A DNA stretch of 64,000 nt from positions 97,460 through 161,459 of the forward strand of contig JAYKAV010003424.1 in the NCBI GenBank assembly GCA_035582835.1, in the 5' to 3' direction. This stretch comes from Phoebastria nigripes. Lineage: Eukaryota; Chordata; Aves; Procellariiformes; Diomedeidae. Positions within the stretch are counted from its first letter, which is position 1. The number at the start of each line of letters is the position of its first letter. The position numbers and the translations under genes are program-made. This document shows positions 34,231 to 48,235 of this stretch, one piece after another. A model generated the notes under the pieces. It was not told the DNA's origin, searched no databases, and saw nothing but the letters and a program-made list of their open reading frames with translations.

Positions 34231-36798
34231 CACATTTTAGTTTCCTCCTGCAGAGCTACATGAAGTCCCAAGGTCAGGTAGTAGCAACGTGTGGCTCTGT
34301 TCCTAAAGCTGTGTAAATGAACTTCAGTGCCAATCTTGCAACAACCCCCTGCTAATATCAGAGAACAATTTCCATTACTTACAGTCAATACAGATTCTTC
34401 ACACTCATTCTGGAATATTCAAGACAGCAAACAAGACTAACTACTGAAGAGCATGGGAAGAACTAACTCGGTGTGCAATTTGGTCCCAGACAATTAAAAA
34501 TTGTAATTTCTCAGTCTGCCTATCATCTCCCTTAATCCTGTTTATTCATTTCTTTAAGAATTTAATTCTCCTTGCACTCTCTTATATTCATATTATCTAC
34601 TTTATTTACTTACTTTTCTCCCTTTAGCCTCATTACTTCTACCTAACAATCCCTGACTATAAAAATATGATTAGTATGCTATTAGGTAAGGTAGGTGCCC
34701 AGAACATCAAGGAATAATTGCAGATATATAGTAAATCAAACATATTCCTATTGCTATTTTGTGGTTTACAGTCATAAGTATTAAAGATAATCCTGATTAT
34801 TAGCTGTGTGTTGCAATCCCTATAAAAAACTGTGGGCAAAGCTTCTGATAGAAAGACAAATGCTAAAATACAGAAACTATACAAACACTAAGGAATACCC
34901 TAGCATTAATAAAGTAGGTACTTTTGCAAATAAAAATAAAAACCTTAAAGATTTAAAGCATGTAGTCATTTAAGATAAAAACTAGCTGAGGGAAGTAAGC
35001 ACATATAATATTCATTATAATTTATTTCTTTAGACTATTTTTAAAAGATATATCATCTATATAGGGCATCTTATACACAAATAATTTATTCAACAAATTA
35101 AATATTATGAATTTATAGATACCAGAAATAATAATACAACACAACGGTTGTATTGTAAATGCTAGCAGAACACTTTCTGAAATTTGGGTGTAGCAAGCTT
35201 GCCATCTACTGATCAACAGAAAAGATCTTTGTTTGCAAGGCATTTTTGTATACCATAATATTTAGTTTGAAACCCTTTTTATATGATGAATCAGTACTTG
35301 TGTATTTAAACAAATCAGTTTCCAGTGTTCCTGCAGGTCAATATAAAGCCTCAAAGGTATTGTGCTAGTGGATCAAAGATGAGTTCCCGAAGTACTTCTT
35401 TTACCCAATGAGGAATATTTCACTGAGAGAGACATAATTTTATTCAGTATTTGGGGAACTCATTTGGCTTCTCTTGTAACAGTATATTCCTAATTCACAG
35501 ATGTTCTGATGAAGTTAAAACATTATTTTATGAATAATATGGCAAAAGCAAATAAATATTCTCACTTTCTCCAATTCTTTCCATTTCACGAAGAGATCTT
35601 CACTTGTCCCCTGACATCTGCCAGGTTTACCCTCAGTCAAACCTTGTCAGTGTGTAGTGGGAAATTGCAGAAAATCCGTATGTCTGGTATATTTTGTGCT
35701 GTATAGCCTCATGTTCCATTCAGATGGGTTTAGACACAGAAGTTGAAATCCACAGTTATGTCATATGTACAACAAAGAAAAGTCTTTACCCTCTTGTAAG
35801 AGAGTCCTTCTTATAGGTTAGAGCCCTATATTATCATTACTATTACTATATAATTTTTTACTTTACCACCATTAATTAATTTCATTCAATGTAGAATTAC
35901 AACAGTATGGATAACAAAGCATGAAAGTGGATGACCTGTGACTAAGAGCTAAACAGTGATTGATTTTTTTTTAAAACTATCTCTTTATAATGATTTGGAT
36001 TTTTGTGGACCTATATGTAGCATATAATACCTTCCGAATGCGTGAGGATGTAAAACTTCTGAAATTGATAGATCAGGGCAAGATTGAAAGGACAGAACAC
36101 GCTCTTTCCAAGCACACAGGAAAGCTTGTCTTTCCACCTATACCATCTAGACTCAGTGGCAGGTTATTTTTCCACACAGTTGCCATGTAGTTCGCATGGC
36201 TGGACTTTTTCTCTTTTTAATATCTTCCTTACTTCTCTGCTGGATAATAGCCTCCTGTAACTCCATTATTTAAAGTTTTATTCTTATTTCATTTGTACTG
36301 CTATAAATCAGGAATGGTTTCACTTCATTTAAGGGATTTAAAATTACCTCTGTTAACTCCAGATTGAATGAATGTGTTTTGCTGCAGAACCTCCCCTAAA
36401 TAGGATTGGGACTTTTGATTGCATGGGACTATAACCTAAAGGCAGAAAGTCCCAGAGCCAGTATGTTTTGTAGAGACTAAGATACTTCAAGAGATTTGTC
36501 TGCAGAAATCAATAAGCTTTGTGAAATAAATTTCCTAGCTGGCATTCAAAATCTCTACCACAACTACTGTACATGGCTTTGTACATCAAGCAGGTTAAAA
36601 ATCTGTCCTTGGGAAGGGGTAGGAGGAAATCTGCAAGATTTGGGATATTTTGCTTNTTTGTTCTTTAAGGCTACATTTCTGTTATCTTTCAGAAGGTGAC
36701 CTGAAAGTACTCTGCATTTCTGGGACCAGATAGGTCAATCTCTATTCTGGGAAAGCTTTGAGTCTGTCGGGGTAAATGAGTCATATCCATCCTGCGTA
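34231..36798. other. AT-rich intergenic DNA
   Basis: No gene supported. A 66-codon frame at 35990-36190 has protein-like codon use over about 120 bp but no clear splice sites or recognised family. Confidence 0.5.
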
Positions 36799-37062
36799 TC
36801 AGCAGGAATACAACACAGCATGAAAGCTGTCCCAGAATGCTTTGCACTTCAGCTCTTCACAAACACCCTGGCTCATCTGCCTCATCCACACTTCAGCAAA
36901 TGCCAGAAAAGAGGCACACATGGCATAGCTCTTCAACCTCTGCTTTGCTTTCCCCAGGATCCAGTTGGCCTCATGGTGCTGCTGCCACCCTGGTAAAGCC
37001 TGGATCCTAGAAAGCTGTCTCCGAAGCATCCACAAAGGATCCACAAGATGGGTACGTTGCAA
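36799..37062 (-). other. GC-richer open frame of unknown nature
   Basis: An 87-codon minus-strand frame starting at ATG (37062) and ending at TGA, in a stretch clearly richer in G and C than its neighbours. The predicted protein is basic and rich in Trp, Gln and Leu (for example QALPGWQQHHEANWILGKAK). I do not recognise a family or motif. It could be a remnant of a retrocopied gene, an unknown repeat, a non-coding exon or chance. No TATA, splice pair or polyadenylation signal ties it to a transcript. Confidence 0.2.
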
Positions 37063-38349
37063 GTGAAGTTAATAGTGTGTGATGGGACAATAGCACTATT
37101 ATGTACACTATCCCCTATTCCATGCCTCGCTTTCCTTTTTGAAGGAATTATTTAGTTCATTACAAAAGAGAGCTTGGAATGAATTAAAGTATATTAAGTG
37201 TGGATAATTGGAGTTGATGACCTCTGTGTAAAATGAGAATAAACTAGTAGACAGTCCCTAAAAAAATCTNAGATTATAGCTACTTTTCTGTGCTATCAGA
37301 GTTAAAGGGAAACTGATAAAGGAGTATAGTTTTATTATTTTTTCTCTGTCTCTAAGCAAACTGAAGAGAAGGATTTATACATTAGATGATAGAACATATC
37401 TAAACTGAATGGCATGATCAGCCTGAAAATATTGTACTATCAAAATAATAAGGCTGTACATATTGGGAGAAACATAAGTAAGCAAAGCTTTCTACATGTT
37501 TTAAGATAAAGAAAGGTGAGGCTCTTTCAGTGTCAAAGTAAATTTTAAAAAATAAACATAATCTGATATTCATACACACTTAAGCACAGGTAGCAGAATC
37601 AGAGAAATTGAGAAAATATTACAGATATATTTGATCTTTGAAAAGAAGCTTATTAAAAAGGGTCAACTTCATTTTTGTAAGAAAATATTAAAGCTTTAAA
37701 GTAAGACAGCTAAGATGGAGAACAGCACAATGATAATTAAGTNGTAGATTCTAGTTATTTCTGCAAAGTGTAAATAGAAGATTAAGCAAATATGGGATTT
37801 GGTACTTTAGCAAAATTGCTCTAAAGAAAAATTTTACATTGATTAGCATTGTAATTCCAAAGATGCCATTTCAGAAATACGTATCAGAGCATATTTAATT
37901 ACAATACTTATGTAGATACAGCTTCTTTAAGCTTTCCTTATGCTACAGCACTACATACAGATCTGAAAAATATGAAGAAACTATTGCTTTTTCTCAAAGC
38001 TCAGGTCCAACTTCAAATATGAAAAAACCAAGCATACCTTACTGAATTAGTCTTTTGTCTCAACTGAATTTGATGCAGCATCTCCTGAATGTTACAAAAC
38101 GTATCCAAGATCAAGTTCCTTTGAACTGGCGGGGGGGTGGCTCAGGCAGAAACAATTCGTTTTGCTGGATTTTTTTACGTGGCATTGCACTGTAAATCTT
38201 AATGTAAGATGCATTAAAACATTAAAATACGTCTTCAAATAGACTCTTTATATCTGAATATAACTTCCCTTTTTTTTGTTTTCTGCTATAAATTAGGTTC
38301 CTAAAACTTTCACGACTGACCAATTAAGAACAACTGTAGCTCAGCTGGA
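37063..38349. other. AT-rich intergenic DNA
   Basis: Nothing recognised. Single Ns at 37270 and 37743, and a G run near 38130-38137. Confidence 0.55.
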
Positions 38350-38457
38350 GTGGTTAGATTGAAAAAGTCAATATTCTTACTGTTTTAAACAAGATTTCTG
38401 ACAGTGATTAGATTGAAAAAGTTGATATTCTTACTGTTTTAAACAAGATTTTTGAAG
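38350..38457. repeat. 54-bp tandem duplication
   Basis: Two head-to-tail units beginning GTGGTTAGATTGAAAAAG (38350) and GTGATTAGATTGAAAAAG (38404), with about four mismatches in the shared part. The shared core also includes TATTCTTACTGTTTTAAACA. Confidence 0.95.
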
Positions 38458-41400
38458 CAATTAGCATTCTGCATGTTTTTATTTTTTCCATATATAATTT
38501 AAAAGTCTCAAGCAGCTGCTGGTATTATTCCTGTGACATACTTCCTTCCTGCTGTTCAGTGAGAAAGATGAATATGTGATTCTCTTCTTGCCTGTACAGT
38601 CTTATTCCCAGTGCCAAGTCTAGAAATTTACATCAGAACTACTCAGTTTCCTCAAACGTAACGTGTCCATTTATTCAGTATAGTTGACTAAATCCAGCAC
38701 TGTGTTTTCCTGGCTTTACCTATCTGAAATTCATGCAGGAATTACACTGAGGAAAGACACAAAGTAAACAAGCAGTAAGTCAAAATCATTTTATTCTTTA
38801 AAAGAATAGCAGAAAGCAAGCATTTGATGAATCACTGCAAGAGGTAGTTAAAACTGATGGGTCTTATGAAAGACATAAATTTTTAGGACTGGCTTAAGAC
38901 CAGTCTCTGAATAAAACAAGGGTGAGTGACAGATGTTAACCCATTTCCAAGGTGTTCTGCTGCTTATATTGATACAGTGACTGAAAATAACTCACACCAT
39001 TCCTAGAGCATGAAGTATAGAGCATGAGTTTTTTACGGCTCCTGTAAGTTATATCTGCTACTTCTAATCCAAAATATAAACTATATTAGTTTTCCCTTTC
39101 TCTTCTGTTTTTACCAAAGTCTTCCATCATAAAAGTACTTATACATGAATTACTAAATTCTTTACAGCTGCAGGTTCCTTAATTAAATTAATTAATTAAT
39201 GCATTATGATATACAATTCATTGGTTAATGCCTAAATCAACTGAGACTAAAAAGTGTTTACTAGGCATCAGATACTCAATAAATGTGATGTCAAAAGCTG
39301 AGCAAAGATGGACCCACATTGGGTAATTTTCTGTGATTCTAAATTTATATTTCTAAAAATCCTAGGAAAATTCAGCACAAAACTTTGTCTTACTGCAAAA
39401 TTGAGACCAAATGGTTTTCTAATTATCAGCAGCTCTAAAATTCTGAGGTTTTGTTACCACTAAATTATTTACCATGCAAAGGAAAAATGCTAAGGTAAAC
39501 TTGTACACTGTGTGTCCAATTCTTGGTGTGCTTAGTTCAAACATGCTTTTCTGTCAAATCAGAAGTGTGTTATTTTATTTATATTGCAAAACGTGTACGA
39601 TCTGTTTTCAAAACTAGATTTGATTTTATCCTTTAAGGTTGTAGTATAATATGGAGCACAGCAATTCATGACTTATGAAGTCTGCGTGAACCATTGGGAT
39701 TTGAAATTGATTACCCAGTCTTTAACTGAAGCCAGTGCAATCAGGCTGTGGCCCTTCACACATCACTTAGCAGTGTACTTGATGCCCTGTTGCTTAACTG
39801 TGAGGAGCATCAGTAAAAACACAGGTTATAACAGCAATTTCTCATTAAACACTGATATACTTTCATCCTTACTATGAAGTTGTTATGTACAAATATCCAG
39901 ATTTTCTTCGTTATCCAATAGTGTGTAAACCACATTCTTACTATGTTCTTTATGCAATTTGTTTAAAATTTACAAAAAGTCAGCTTTTTGTGCCTTTTGG
40001 ATGTGAAATAATAAATGTTTCACTATGCGCAATACAGTATAAAATTCTGCTAACTGAAGCTGAGAAGCTTTCTGACTAACATTAGGTAACTGTGCTAACT
40101 GGTTTATTTTATATATGTCTTCATCTGTATGTTTGTGTGCCCATGCAAATTCGTATGCTGTTTTTGGTATAAGAGGCATTGGGTGAAAACTCATCTGGAG
40201 AGTGAGTGTCGCTGGAGAGACATTTTACTTTTCCCTTATGAATGGAAGTGGGGGATAAACAGGGTAGATGACAGAGGGTAGCCATATTCCTAAGAACTGA
40301 AATTTGTTGAGCCTTAATTTGCAGAGGATAGGGAAAGATCAAAGGACCAACATCACAGGAAATCATGTATACTGCAAATGAGTTCAGCAATTAATTCCTG
40401 AAGGCATTAAATATTGCTCTAGTTCCATATTGTACAATCCTGTTAGAGAAGCCTATTTGTCCTGCAGCTGAGCACCTGTTTCAGAGTATATGGTTCAAAC
40501 AATATGTGTGCTTTTCTATAATGAACAGAGAAATGAGACTTTAAGGCTTCAGGAGATGTAGAATTTTGCCCTTCTCCCCTTACACTCTGGAAAAATTTCC
40601 AGTTCTTCCCTCCCCGTGAGAATAATCCCTGCTATTTTCCTTTCCACACTCTTTTAAGTGATCCAAACCTCCCTTTCCCAGAAAATCTTCTTTACATGGC
40701 TTTGTGTATGTATGCACGCACATGTGCTTAGAAGGATATTTGCATGCATCATTTATTAAGCCCAAATTTTTGGGTTGGATATATCCCTCACCAACACCAG
40801 GTTAAGCTTCTGGTAGGTAGAGACAAGATTAATTGCAGATATTTGGCATTTTCATCTTTCCTTCAGCTGGGTTTTCAGACCCTGCCTGAAGTAGTTTCTT
40901 CCAGTTTCTCTGCAAATCTTCCCAAAAACATTTCAGTTATATAACCAATATGTAGAAATCCAAGTGTGACCATATTTGCAGTCATCTCATTTCTGACCTA
41001 GTTTTTCAGTGCAATCTTCTTGTCTCAGTAATTATTTCTAGTCAGACATGATGCAGCTGTAGCATCTCATGGAAAAAGACCCATTAGAGGGAATACTTAT
41101 ATAGTCAGCAGAGAAAAAAAATTGGACTGAAGTCCAGCTTTACTGGGATGCTCCATGACTTCTTGTATTAATTTCGGCACCATATTAGTTGAATTGTTTT
41201 AGCTTGATAAGGAAGACAATTTACAGGGACAAGTTTTTTTCAGTGCTGCTTCTGGTACCTGTTCCAATTTTGTTCAGAAACTAAAAGAGAATGAAAATTG
41301 GTAAATATAGATATGGTCAATTGCTATGGGCTCATGGAAAAATCTGAGTTGAAGTAATACTAAGTAATACAGTAAATGGATTTATTGAATTCTAAATCTA

Positions 41401-42970
41401 ATTCCAGTCCTTAAAACAAACAGCATGAAACATCAGAGAGGAAACATCCTGAGGTAGTGTAACCATTAGTCATTATCTTCATTGTTATGGCAGAGAATGT
41501 AAACTTAATCTGAAATATTTTATTAAAATTAAATACGATTTGATTTCTTCTCTGTTTTATGCCCTCCTTCCCCAGCTGGACTTTCTGGGTTGTACATAGA
41601 GACTGAATGTGGTCATATAAATACAGTGAGGTTGGTCTGTTGATCTAATTTGGTAACAGTGGTGAACTTACTAATATATTTACACTGGAAGGTAGCATTG
41701 CCAACACTAATGAGAGTGCAAGCTTAACTTCTTCCATATTAACAGAGGAAGGGCCTTTCATAAACATTGATTGACATAGATATTTTCTGCAAATGTAATT
41801 TGCGAAAGAGAAACATTTCACTGCATGTTGGCCTTTAGAGGGCTTGTTAAAAGACCAATGGTGAGAAAGCCGGGAATAAGAGCCCAGGTTCACAGCCTTG
41901 GAGGAGGAAGGTCCTGCTACCCGGAGACAGGAGGCCCCAGTTCTTAGCGATAAGGTACATCAAAGAACTATGGCAGAGACACCTGAGTTAAAGTTGAATG
42001 AAACTAGCTTGGAAATAATTGTATGAGCAAGATAATTTTATATTACTTCAATTTTCTATTACTTCATGTGGACATACTTTCAGAGTTCTACAGAGATTCA
42101 AATGAAAGAGAAAAGACATGGGATATGTCCTTGAAGATTCTTTGTGGTGCCTCTCCACCCACTTCCCACCCTCCTGCCACCCCGGGTGAATTTTTTGTAT
42201 AAAATGGATAGTTTGTTATTACACAGGAACATATTTTTGTTCCTGTTTCATCTTTCTTGCTCTCCTCCTGGCCAGAAGATTCTTGTATCCATGTATACAG
42301 CTTCAATAAAAAGAGTAGAAACTATTCTCCTCCCAAAATAAATGGCTACCTTGTGGTTTGGAATCACAAGTGGATCCAAATTTCTTCAGCCAATTTGGGG
42401 GGTGCATTTCCCTTCCTAGACGAATGCTGTATACACTAAAAAGTCTGCATTCAAGCAACCCCAGTGTTATGCAATTAGCTTATGCTAAAATTACAGTTTA
42501 CTGTAATTTAAGTTTGGCTATGTTCCATTTGGGCTGTTATTTTAATTCGAATCTTACCCACAGTGACTCCCAACATTTTCAAAGGCAGTATCCCATGCTT
42601 CATGAAGTCTGGCTGCATAGCTCCTGCCCTTTCATTAGAGATCCTATTGCCTCCTTCTCACTCCCTATTAGCTCTGCTACAGGCACCGATACTGAGCTAG
42701 CAAGTGAGGTTAGACTTGCCTGCCTCTGTCTCAGAATATTCAAGTATTTGCCCCTGTTCTCCAAAGCTGTTGATCCAGGAACACTGCACAGACATCTGAG
42801 TTAGCCATATGGAGAATTAACATGGGCCTGGCAGAACTAGTTTGTTGGAATCTTGTTTGTCCTCTCACCCCTAGTGTGCTTTTATCTCAAAGGGTAGACA
42901 CTTGTTACTAGCTGGTACCAATGTTTGTGTGTATATGAAAATATACATAGAAGGGAAACTACACAGCATC
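38458..42970. other. AT-rich intergenic DNA
   Basis: No gene supported. It holds an (ATTA)n tract at 39181-39200. The 148-codon plus-strand frame at 42358-42804 is the longest outside mobile elements but has no recognisable domain. Confidence 0.5.
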
Positions 42971-42997
42971 TTTTTTTTTTCTTTTTTTTTTTTTTTT
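42971..42997. repeat. Poly-T tract
   Basis: T10-C-T16, low complexity. Confidence 0.95.
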
Positions 42998-45842
42998 GTC
43001 TTCTAAACAAATTCAGGTGTTAAGTAACCTTCATAATAACTTTTATTAGGTTGCAACTTTTAACACAATTCTCATGATTTTTACAACAAATCTCAAGCAG
43101 TATGTTAAAGTGATTTGCCCAACATTATAAAAATAAAGCAAAGAGAAATCATGCAAAATAAAAGTCTAGGAAAAAGAAAGAAAAATTTCTAAGACTTGCA
43201 ATACTGAAATCACAGTAAAATATTCATTTTATTCGTTTAGTGTTCGAGTTGTGTTTTTGGTGTGTTTTCGTTTTTTTTTCCTAAAATAAGGGAAACTAAA
43301 AAATGCATAGTATATAGAGAAGAATAAAGAGAGTTTTAGCTAGGGGCAGTTCTGGAAACAATTTAATTATTTTTTATATATTGATTACATGTCAACTTTT
43401 AGTTTACTGNTGCTTAGAATTCACTGTTTTACTGCTTTCTGGCTTTGCAAATAACATATTTGAGACGTGATTTTATAGTTTCAGCTTCAAAACTTGTGCT
43501 GACTTTCATCTTGTACTAGTAAAAACATTTTAAGGATAAGGATGCTAGCTGAAACATAGTAGAGTTTGAGATTTTCTTTAAAGTGAATGAAAGGTTTGGG
43601 TTTGNTTTTTTTTTTTTCTTTTCTCTTTCTAAGTATAAACTGCTATATGTGTGTATCTGTGTGTTTAAAATTAACCCATTAGCTGAAAGTCTTCAACTCT
43701 TTTTGCTGGTGTTGTTACCTGGAAATCAAAGTGAACTCTTGAGTGATAGAGAGTCATAATTTATGTAAAAATTCTTAATTTTTTAAAAGCACTAAATGGA
43801 CTATAAATGTTCTTCTCTCACTTAGCTATGGGTATTAATATTTTATAAAACTTAATTTTAATTTAGTATGAAAGACATGTTGACTTCTGGGTAACATTAG
43901 TTATTTTCAGTGCAAGCTGCACTGAAATGCAATGAGAATGAGAATGTGGTGTTGAGCAATACAGTTATGAAGAGAAAAGATTTTGATTATCCTGTGTTGT
44001 GCTGAAATTTGCAGTACCTAAGATTCTGTTGAGAGCATTTTCCATCAGATAATTGAAGAAAATCTGTGAAAGTTTTAAAAACCATTGCAGCTGCCTCACT
44101 GAAAAACTGTATATTGAGACTGGCCAAAATAATCGTGATTTGGGATAATCTGAAATTCTAGTGATATCTGGAGAGAATGATTTCATGAACATTATTTAAA
44201 GTCTCTTATTAATAATTTAAATGATGCCTTATAACATCACTATAGAAAATACGTTAGCCTTTAGCTGATTTTTTTCTTTAAAGTGATAGCTGTTGGTCTC
44301 ATCACATTGCTGAGGCATATCCTTAATCAGTTTGCAGTGAATATTGTCAAACTGAAAATTGATTCTACACTATTGTGAGACCATATCTACACAGAGGTGG
44401 AAGGGAAACATATATGAGAGTCTTTTTTTGAGATGAGATACCACAATCATGAGACAAGGTAGAGAAAACACAGAACTTCATTCATTATTTGAGTTAAGTT
44501 TAAAAAAGAAAAAAAATTAGTTGTTTTTTTTTTTTTTAAAGTTACTCACGTTTTGTTTTGGGACATCTGAAGTTCAGTATTCTCAGCTTTCCTCCTTAAT
44601 TATATACATGTATACCAAGCAGAAAGGCAGTCTGGAAGAATATGTAGAGATATTTATTATATGGGTAAGGATCAAGTCATTGTTATGGAAATTGCTATTC
44701 AAATGAAATGTAATGTCAATATATATATGGGTGATGATAATATTAATATAATCCTTTGAGCACAGTCAGAACTGGGACAGGTGAATAATAAAGGCTGATG
44801 CAATTAATGGAGATCTGTGTACCNTATTGAGCATCTGTTTCCATTCCATCCTCTCCACCCAGTTTGTAACTCTGTTAAATTAGAAACATTTTTTAGACCT
44901 TCTGTATTCAATATACATGGTATAAGGTCAGGTTAAAAAGAGAAACTCTTGCTCCTAAGCAAATAATCATGACAAAATAATGAAATCCAATATTCTAAAT
45001 TTATGTTCCATGCCTCAGCAGCAGACTGGGGGCAAGTATGTGAGGTACAAGTGATTATTAGGTTATTCTACACAGGAGAAGAAGTTTTAATTCACTAGAA
45101 GAAGCGTAGACAATGTGCTACTCAAAGCTTTATTTGATAATTTTTCTAATTATTTTATCAGTTGCATAAACCAGTTTATCTTGCTTTTTAAAATGGCAGC
45201 TTTCCTTCAGCAAATGAGAAGATATTTCCAAGTTTTCTTTCATATAGATTTTATTTCTTCAGTTTACACTTATTTAATATATTCTTTCCCGTGTATCTAG
45301 TTTTGTCATGACAGACAGTTCTAAAAACTGCTTACCACCATTTTCATTCTGAAGCTTTGAAGAAAATTGTTTCTTGGAAGCTGCACAACTCAGCCCTGTG
45401 TTTAGATGCTCAGAACATGACATATCTGGGTCACTAGAGGAATGATGACAACTAAAAAGATGAGACTAATCCTGACATTTTACATCCATTGCAAAGATTC
45501 CATGTTATTCGATATTTGGGTTGAAATAAAAGAAAATAAAAATGGTTTGCCCCAATTCCACAATGATGTATTTACAATCTTGTTAGACTGGGTTATATTC
45601 TTGTAAATTATCACATAATTTATTTATTTTTTTAAATTATAATGCCCTTTATGGGATTCTCTAGCTAAATGAGAAGTTGATTCTCAATCCATTTTTACAA
45701 AATCATGGAGTAATGTGTTCAATAATGCATATCAGGAAACATAATANTTTATTGCAGTAGACAAACATCTTATGGAGCTGTATGAAAATGTATGCTAGTT
45801 AAACTGATTCCTTACTTAAACATAGATGCTTCTGAGATTGAT
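42998..45842. other. AT-rich intergenic DNA with T tracts
   Basis: No gene or mobile element recognised. T runs at about 43605-43618 (with an N) and 44524-44537. Single Ns at 43410, 44824 and 45747. Confidence 0.55.
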
Positions 45843-46140
45843 ATAGAATCATAGAATAGTTTGGATTGGAAGGGACCTTTAAAGGTCATCTAGGCCAACC
45901 ACCCTGCCATGGGCAGGGACATCTTCAACTAGATCAGGTTGCTCAGAGACCCGTCCAACCTGACCTTGAATGTTTCCAGGGACAGGGCACCTACCACCTC
46001 TCTGGGCAACCTGTGCCAGTGTTTCACCACCCTCAGCGTCAAAAATGTCTTCCTTATCTCTAGTCTAAATCTACCCTCTTTTAGTTTAAAACCATTACCC
46101 CTTCGCAACCGGCCCTGCTAAAAAGTTTGTCCCCACCTTT

Positions 46141-47730
46141 CTAATAAACCCCTTTTAAGTACTGAAAGGCCGCAATAAGGTCTCCCCAACACCTTCTCTT
46201 CTCCAGGCTGAAAAACCCCAACTCTCTCAGCCTTTCTTCACAGGAGAGGCGTTCCATCCATCTGATCATTTTCGTGACCCTCCTCTGGACCCGCTCCAAC
46301 AGGTCCATGTCTTTCTTGTGCTGAGGGCTCCAGAGCTGGACGCAGTACTCCAGGTGGGGTCTCANCAGAGCAGAGTAGAGGGGCAGAATCCCTTCCCTTG
46401 ACCTGCTGGCCATGCTTCTTTTGATGCAGCCCAGGATACAGTGCGCCTTCTGGGCTGCAAGCGCACATTGTCAGCTCATGTCCAGCTTTTCATCCACCAG
46501 TACCCCAAAGTCTTTCTTGGCAGNCTGCTCTCAATCCCTTCATTGCCCAGCCTGTATTGATACTGGGGGTTGCCCTGACCCAGGTGCAGGACCTTGTACT
46601 TAGCCTTTTTGAACCTCATGAGGTTCACACGGGCCCACTGCTCAAGCTTGTGCAGGTCCCTCTGGATGGCATCCCGTCCCTCAGGCGTGTCGACCGCACC
46701 ACTCAGCTTGGTGTCGTCTGCAAACTTGCTGGGGGTGCACTTGATCCCACTGTCTATGTCATTGATGAAGATATTAAACAGCATCCGTCCCTGTATGGAC
46801 CCCTGTGGGACACCAATCTCCACCTGGACATTGAGCCGTTGACCACTACCCTCTGGATGTGGTCATCAATTCCTCACCCACCAGACAGTCCACCCATCAA
46901 ATCCATACCTCTCCAGTTTAGAGAGAAGGATGTTGTGCACGACCGTGTCAAAGGCCTTACAGACGTCCAAATAGACGACATCTGTAGCCCTTCCCATGTC
47001 CACTGATGTAGTCACTTCATCATAGAAGGCCACTAGGTTAGTCAGGTAGAATTTGCCCTTGGTGAAGCCATGCCGGCTGTCTCAAATCACCTCCCTGTCT
47101 TCCATGTGCCTTAGCATAGCTTCCAGGAGGATCTGTTCCATGATCTTCCCAGGCACAGAAGTGAGACTGACTGGCCTGTAGTTCCCCGGGTCTTTCTTTT
47201 TCCCCTTTTTTAAAAGTGGGGGTTATGTTTCCCCTTTTCCAGTCAGTGGGAACTTCACCGGACTGCCATGACTTCTCAAATATGATGGATAGTGGCTTAG
47301 CAACTACATCCGCCAGTTCCCTCAGGACCCATGGATGGATCTCATCAGGTCGCATGGGCTTGTGCACCTTCAGGTTCTTTAGATGGTCTTGAACCTGATC
47401 TTCACCTACAGTGGGTGCCTCTTCATTCTCCCAGTCCCTGCCTTTGCCTTCTGCGACTTGGGCGGTGAGGTTTTAGGACTTGCTGGTGAAGACCGAGGCA
47501 AAAAAGTCATTGAGTATCTCAGCCTTTTCCATGTCAGTTGTAGCCAGGTCTCCCGTTTCGTTCCGGAGGGGCCCCACATTTTCCCTNNTCTTCCTTTTAT
47601 CCCCAACATACCTGGAGAAGCTTTTCTTGTTGCCCTTGATGTCCCTGGCCAGATTTAATTCTATCAGGGTTTTAGCTTTCCTAACCAGATCCCTGGCTGC
47701 TTGGACAATTTCTCTGTATTCCTCCCAGGC
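46141..47730 (-). pseudogene. CR1-B reverse transcriptase and linker, broken
   Basis: Frames 46141-46413, 46476-46823, 47038-47367 and 47406-47730 together cover the RT domain and basic linker. They show [19 protein letters not shown] (catalytic FADD intact), [44 protein letters not shown] and [20 protein letters not shown]. Frame breaks occur near 46500, 46830-46900 and 47090. The +1 shift after FKKGEKER and the TGA in place of Arg near 47082 match CR1-A. Not functional. Confidence 0.87.
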
Positions 47731-47746
47731 TACCTGTCCTTGCTTC

Positions 47747-47951
47747 NNNNNNNNNNNNNNNNNNNNNNNNNNNNNNNNNNNNNNNNNNNNNNNNNNNNNN
47801 NNNNNNNNNNNNNNNNNNNNNNNNNNNNNNNNNNNNNNNNNNNNNNNNNNNNNNNNNNNNNNNNNNNNNNNNNNNNNNNNNNNNNNNNNNNNNNNNNNNN
47901 NNNNNNNNNNNNNNNNNNNNNNNNNNNNNNNNNNNNNNNNNNNNNNNNNNN
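47747..47951. other. Assembly gap (205 N)
   Basis: Run of N inside CR1-B, in the same part of the element as the gap in CR1-A. Confidence 0.99.
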
Positions 47952-48235
47952 TCTTCCCTCCAGGGCTTTGTCCCATGGTACTCTACCAAGCAGATCCCTG
48001 AGGAGGCCAAAGTCTGCTCTCCTGAAGTCCAGGGTGGTGAGCTTGCTTGTGCTACCTCCTTGGTGCCCTAAGGATCTTGAANTCCACCATTTCATGGNCA
48101 CTGCAGCCAAGGCTGCCCTTGAGCTTCACATTCCCCACCAGCCCCTCCTTGTTGGTGAGAACAAGGTCCAGCATAACACCCCTCCTCATTGGCTCCTCTA
48201 TCACTAGTGATATGTCACTTAGGAAATTAATAACA
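47952..48235 (-). pseudogene. CR1-B endonuclease C-terminal fragment
   Basis: The minus strand reads NFLSDISLVIEEPMRRGVML, DLVLTNKEGLVGNVKL, GSLGCSxHEM (the SDH site with an N in the codon) and LTTLDFRRADFGLLRDLLGR. These match the C-terminal endonuclease of the other copies, truncated at the 5' side. Confidence 0.8.

Larger units (their letters stand above)
45844..48235 (-). mobile_element. CR1-B, 5'-truncated CR1 LINE (contains gap)
   Basis: Minus strand. 3' tail AGAATCATAGAATAG at the low end, then 3' UTR, reverse transcriptase, linker, gap (47747-47951) and the C-terminal part of the endonuclease. It ends at about 48235 by 5' truncation. Same subfamily as CR1-A, with the same frameshift and the same stop in reverse transcriptase. 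Confidence 0.94.

Noticed and set aside
34095..34388. 97-codon minus-strand frame rich in Cys, Val and Phe
   Set aside because: It covers an A/C-rich low-complexity tract; composition alone explains it.
35990..36190. Short frame with protein-like codon use (YNTFRMREDVKLLKLIDQGK)
   Set aside because: No clear acceptor or donor sites at frame-compatible positions, and I recognise no protein family.
38333..38360. Possible tRNA gene: TAGCTCAGCTGG fits the A-box consensus
   Set aside because: No B box (GGTTCGANNCC) lies downstream, and the sequence does not fold into a cloverleaf; the downstream sequence is part of the 54-bp duplication.
42358..42804. 148-codon open frame, the longest outside mobile elements
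   Set aside because: No recognisable domain, no splice or promoter context, and a length that is plausible by chance in 64 kb.
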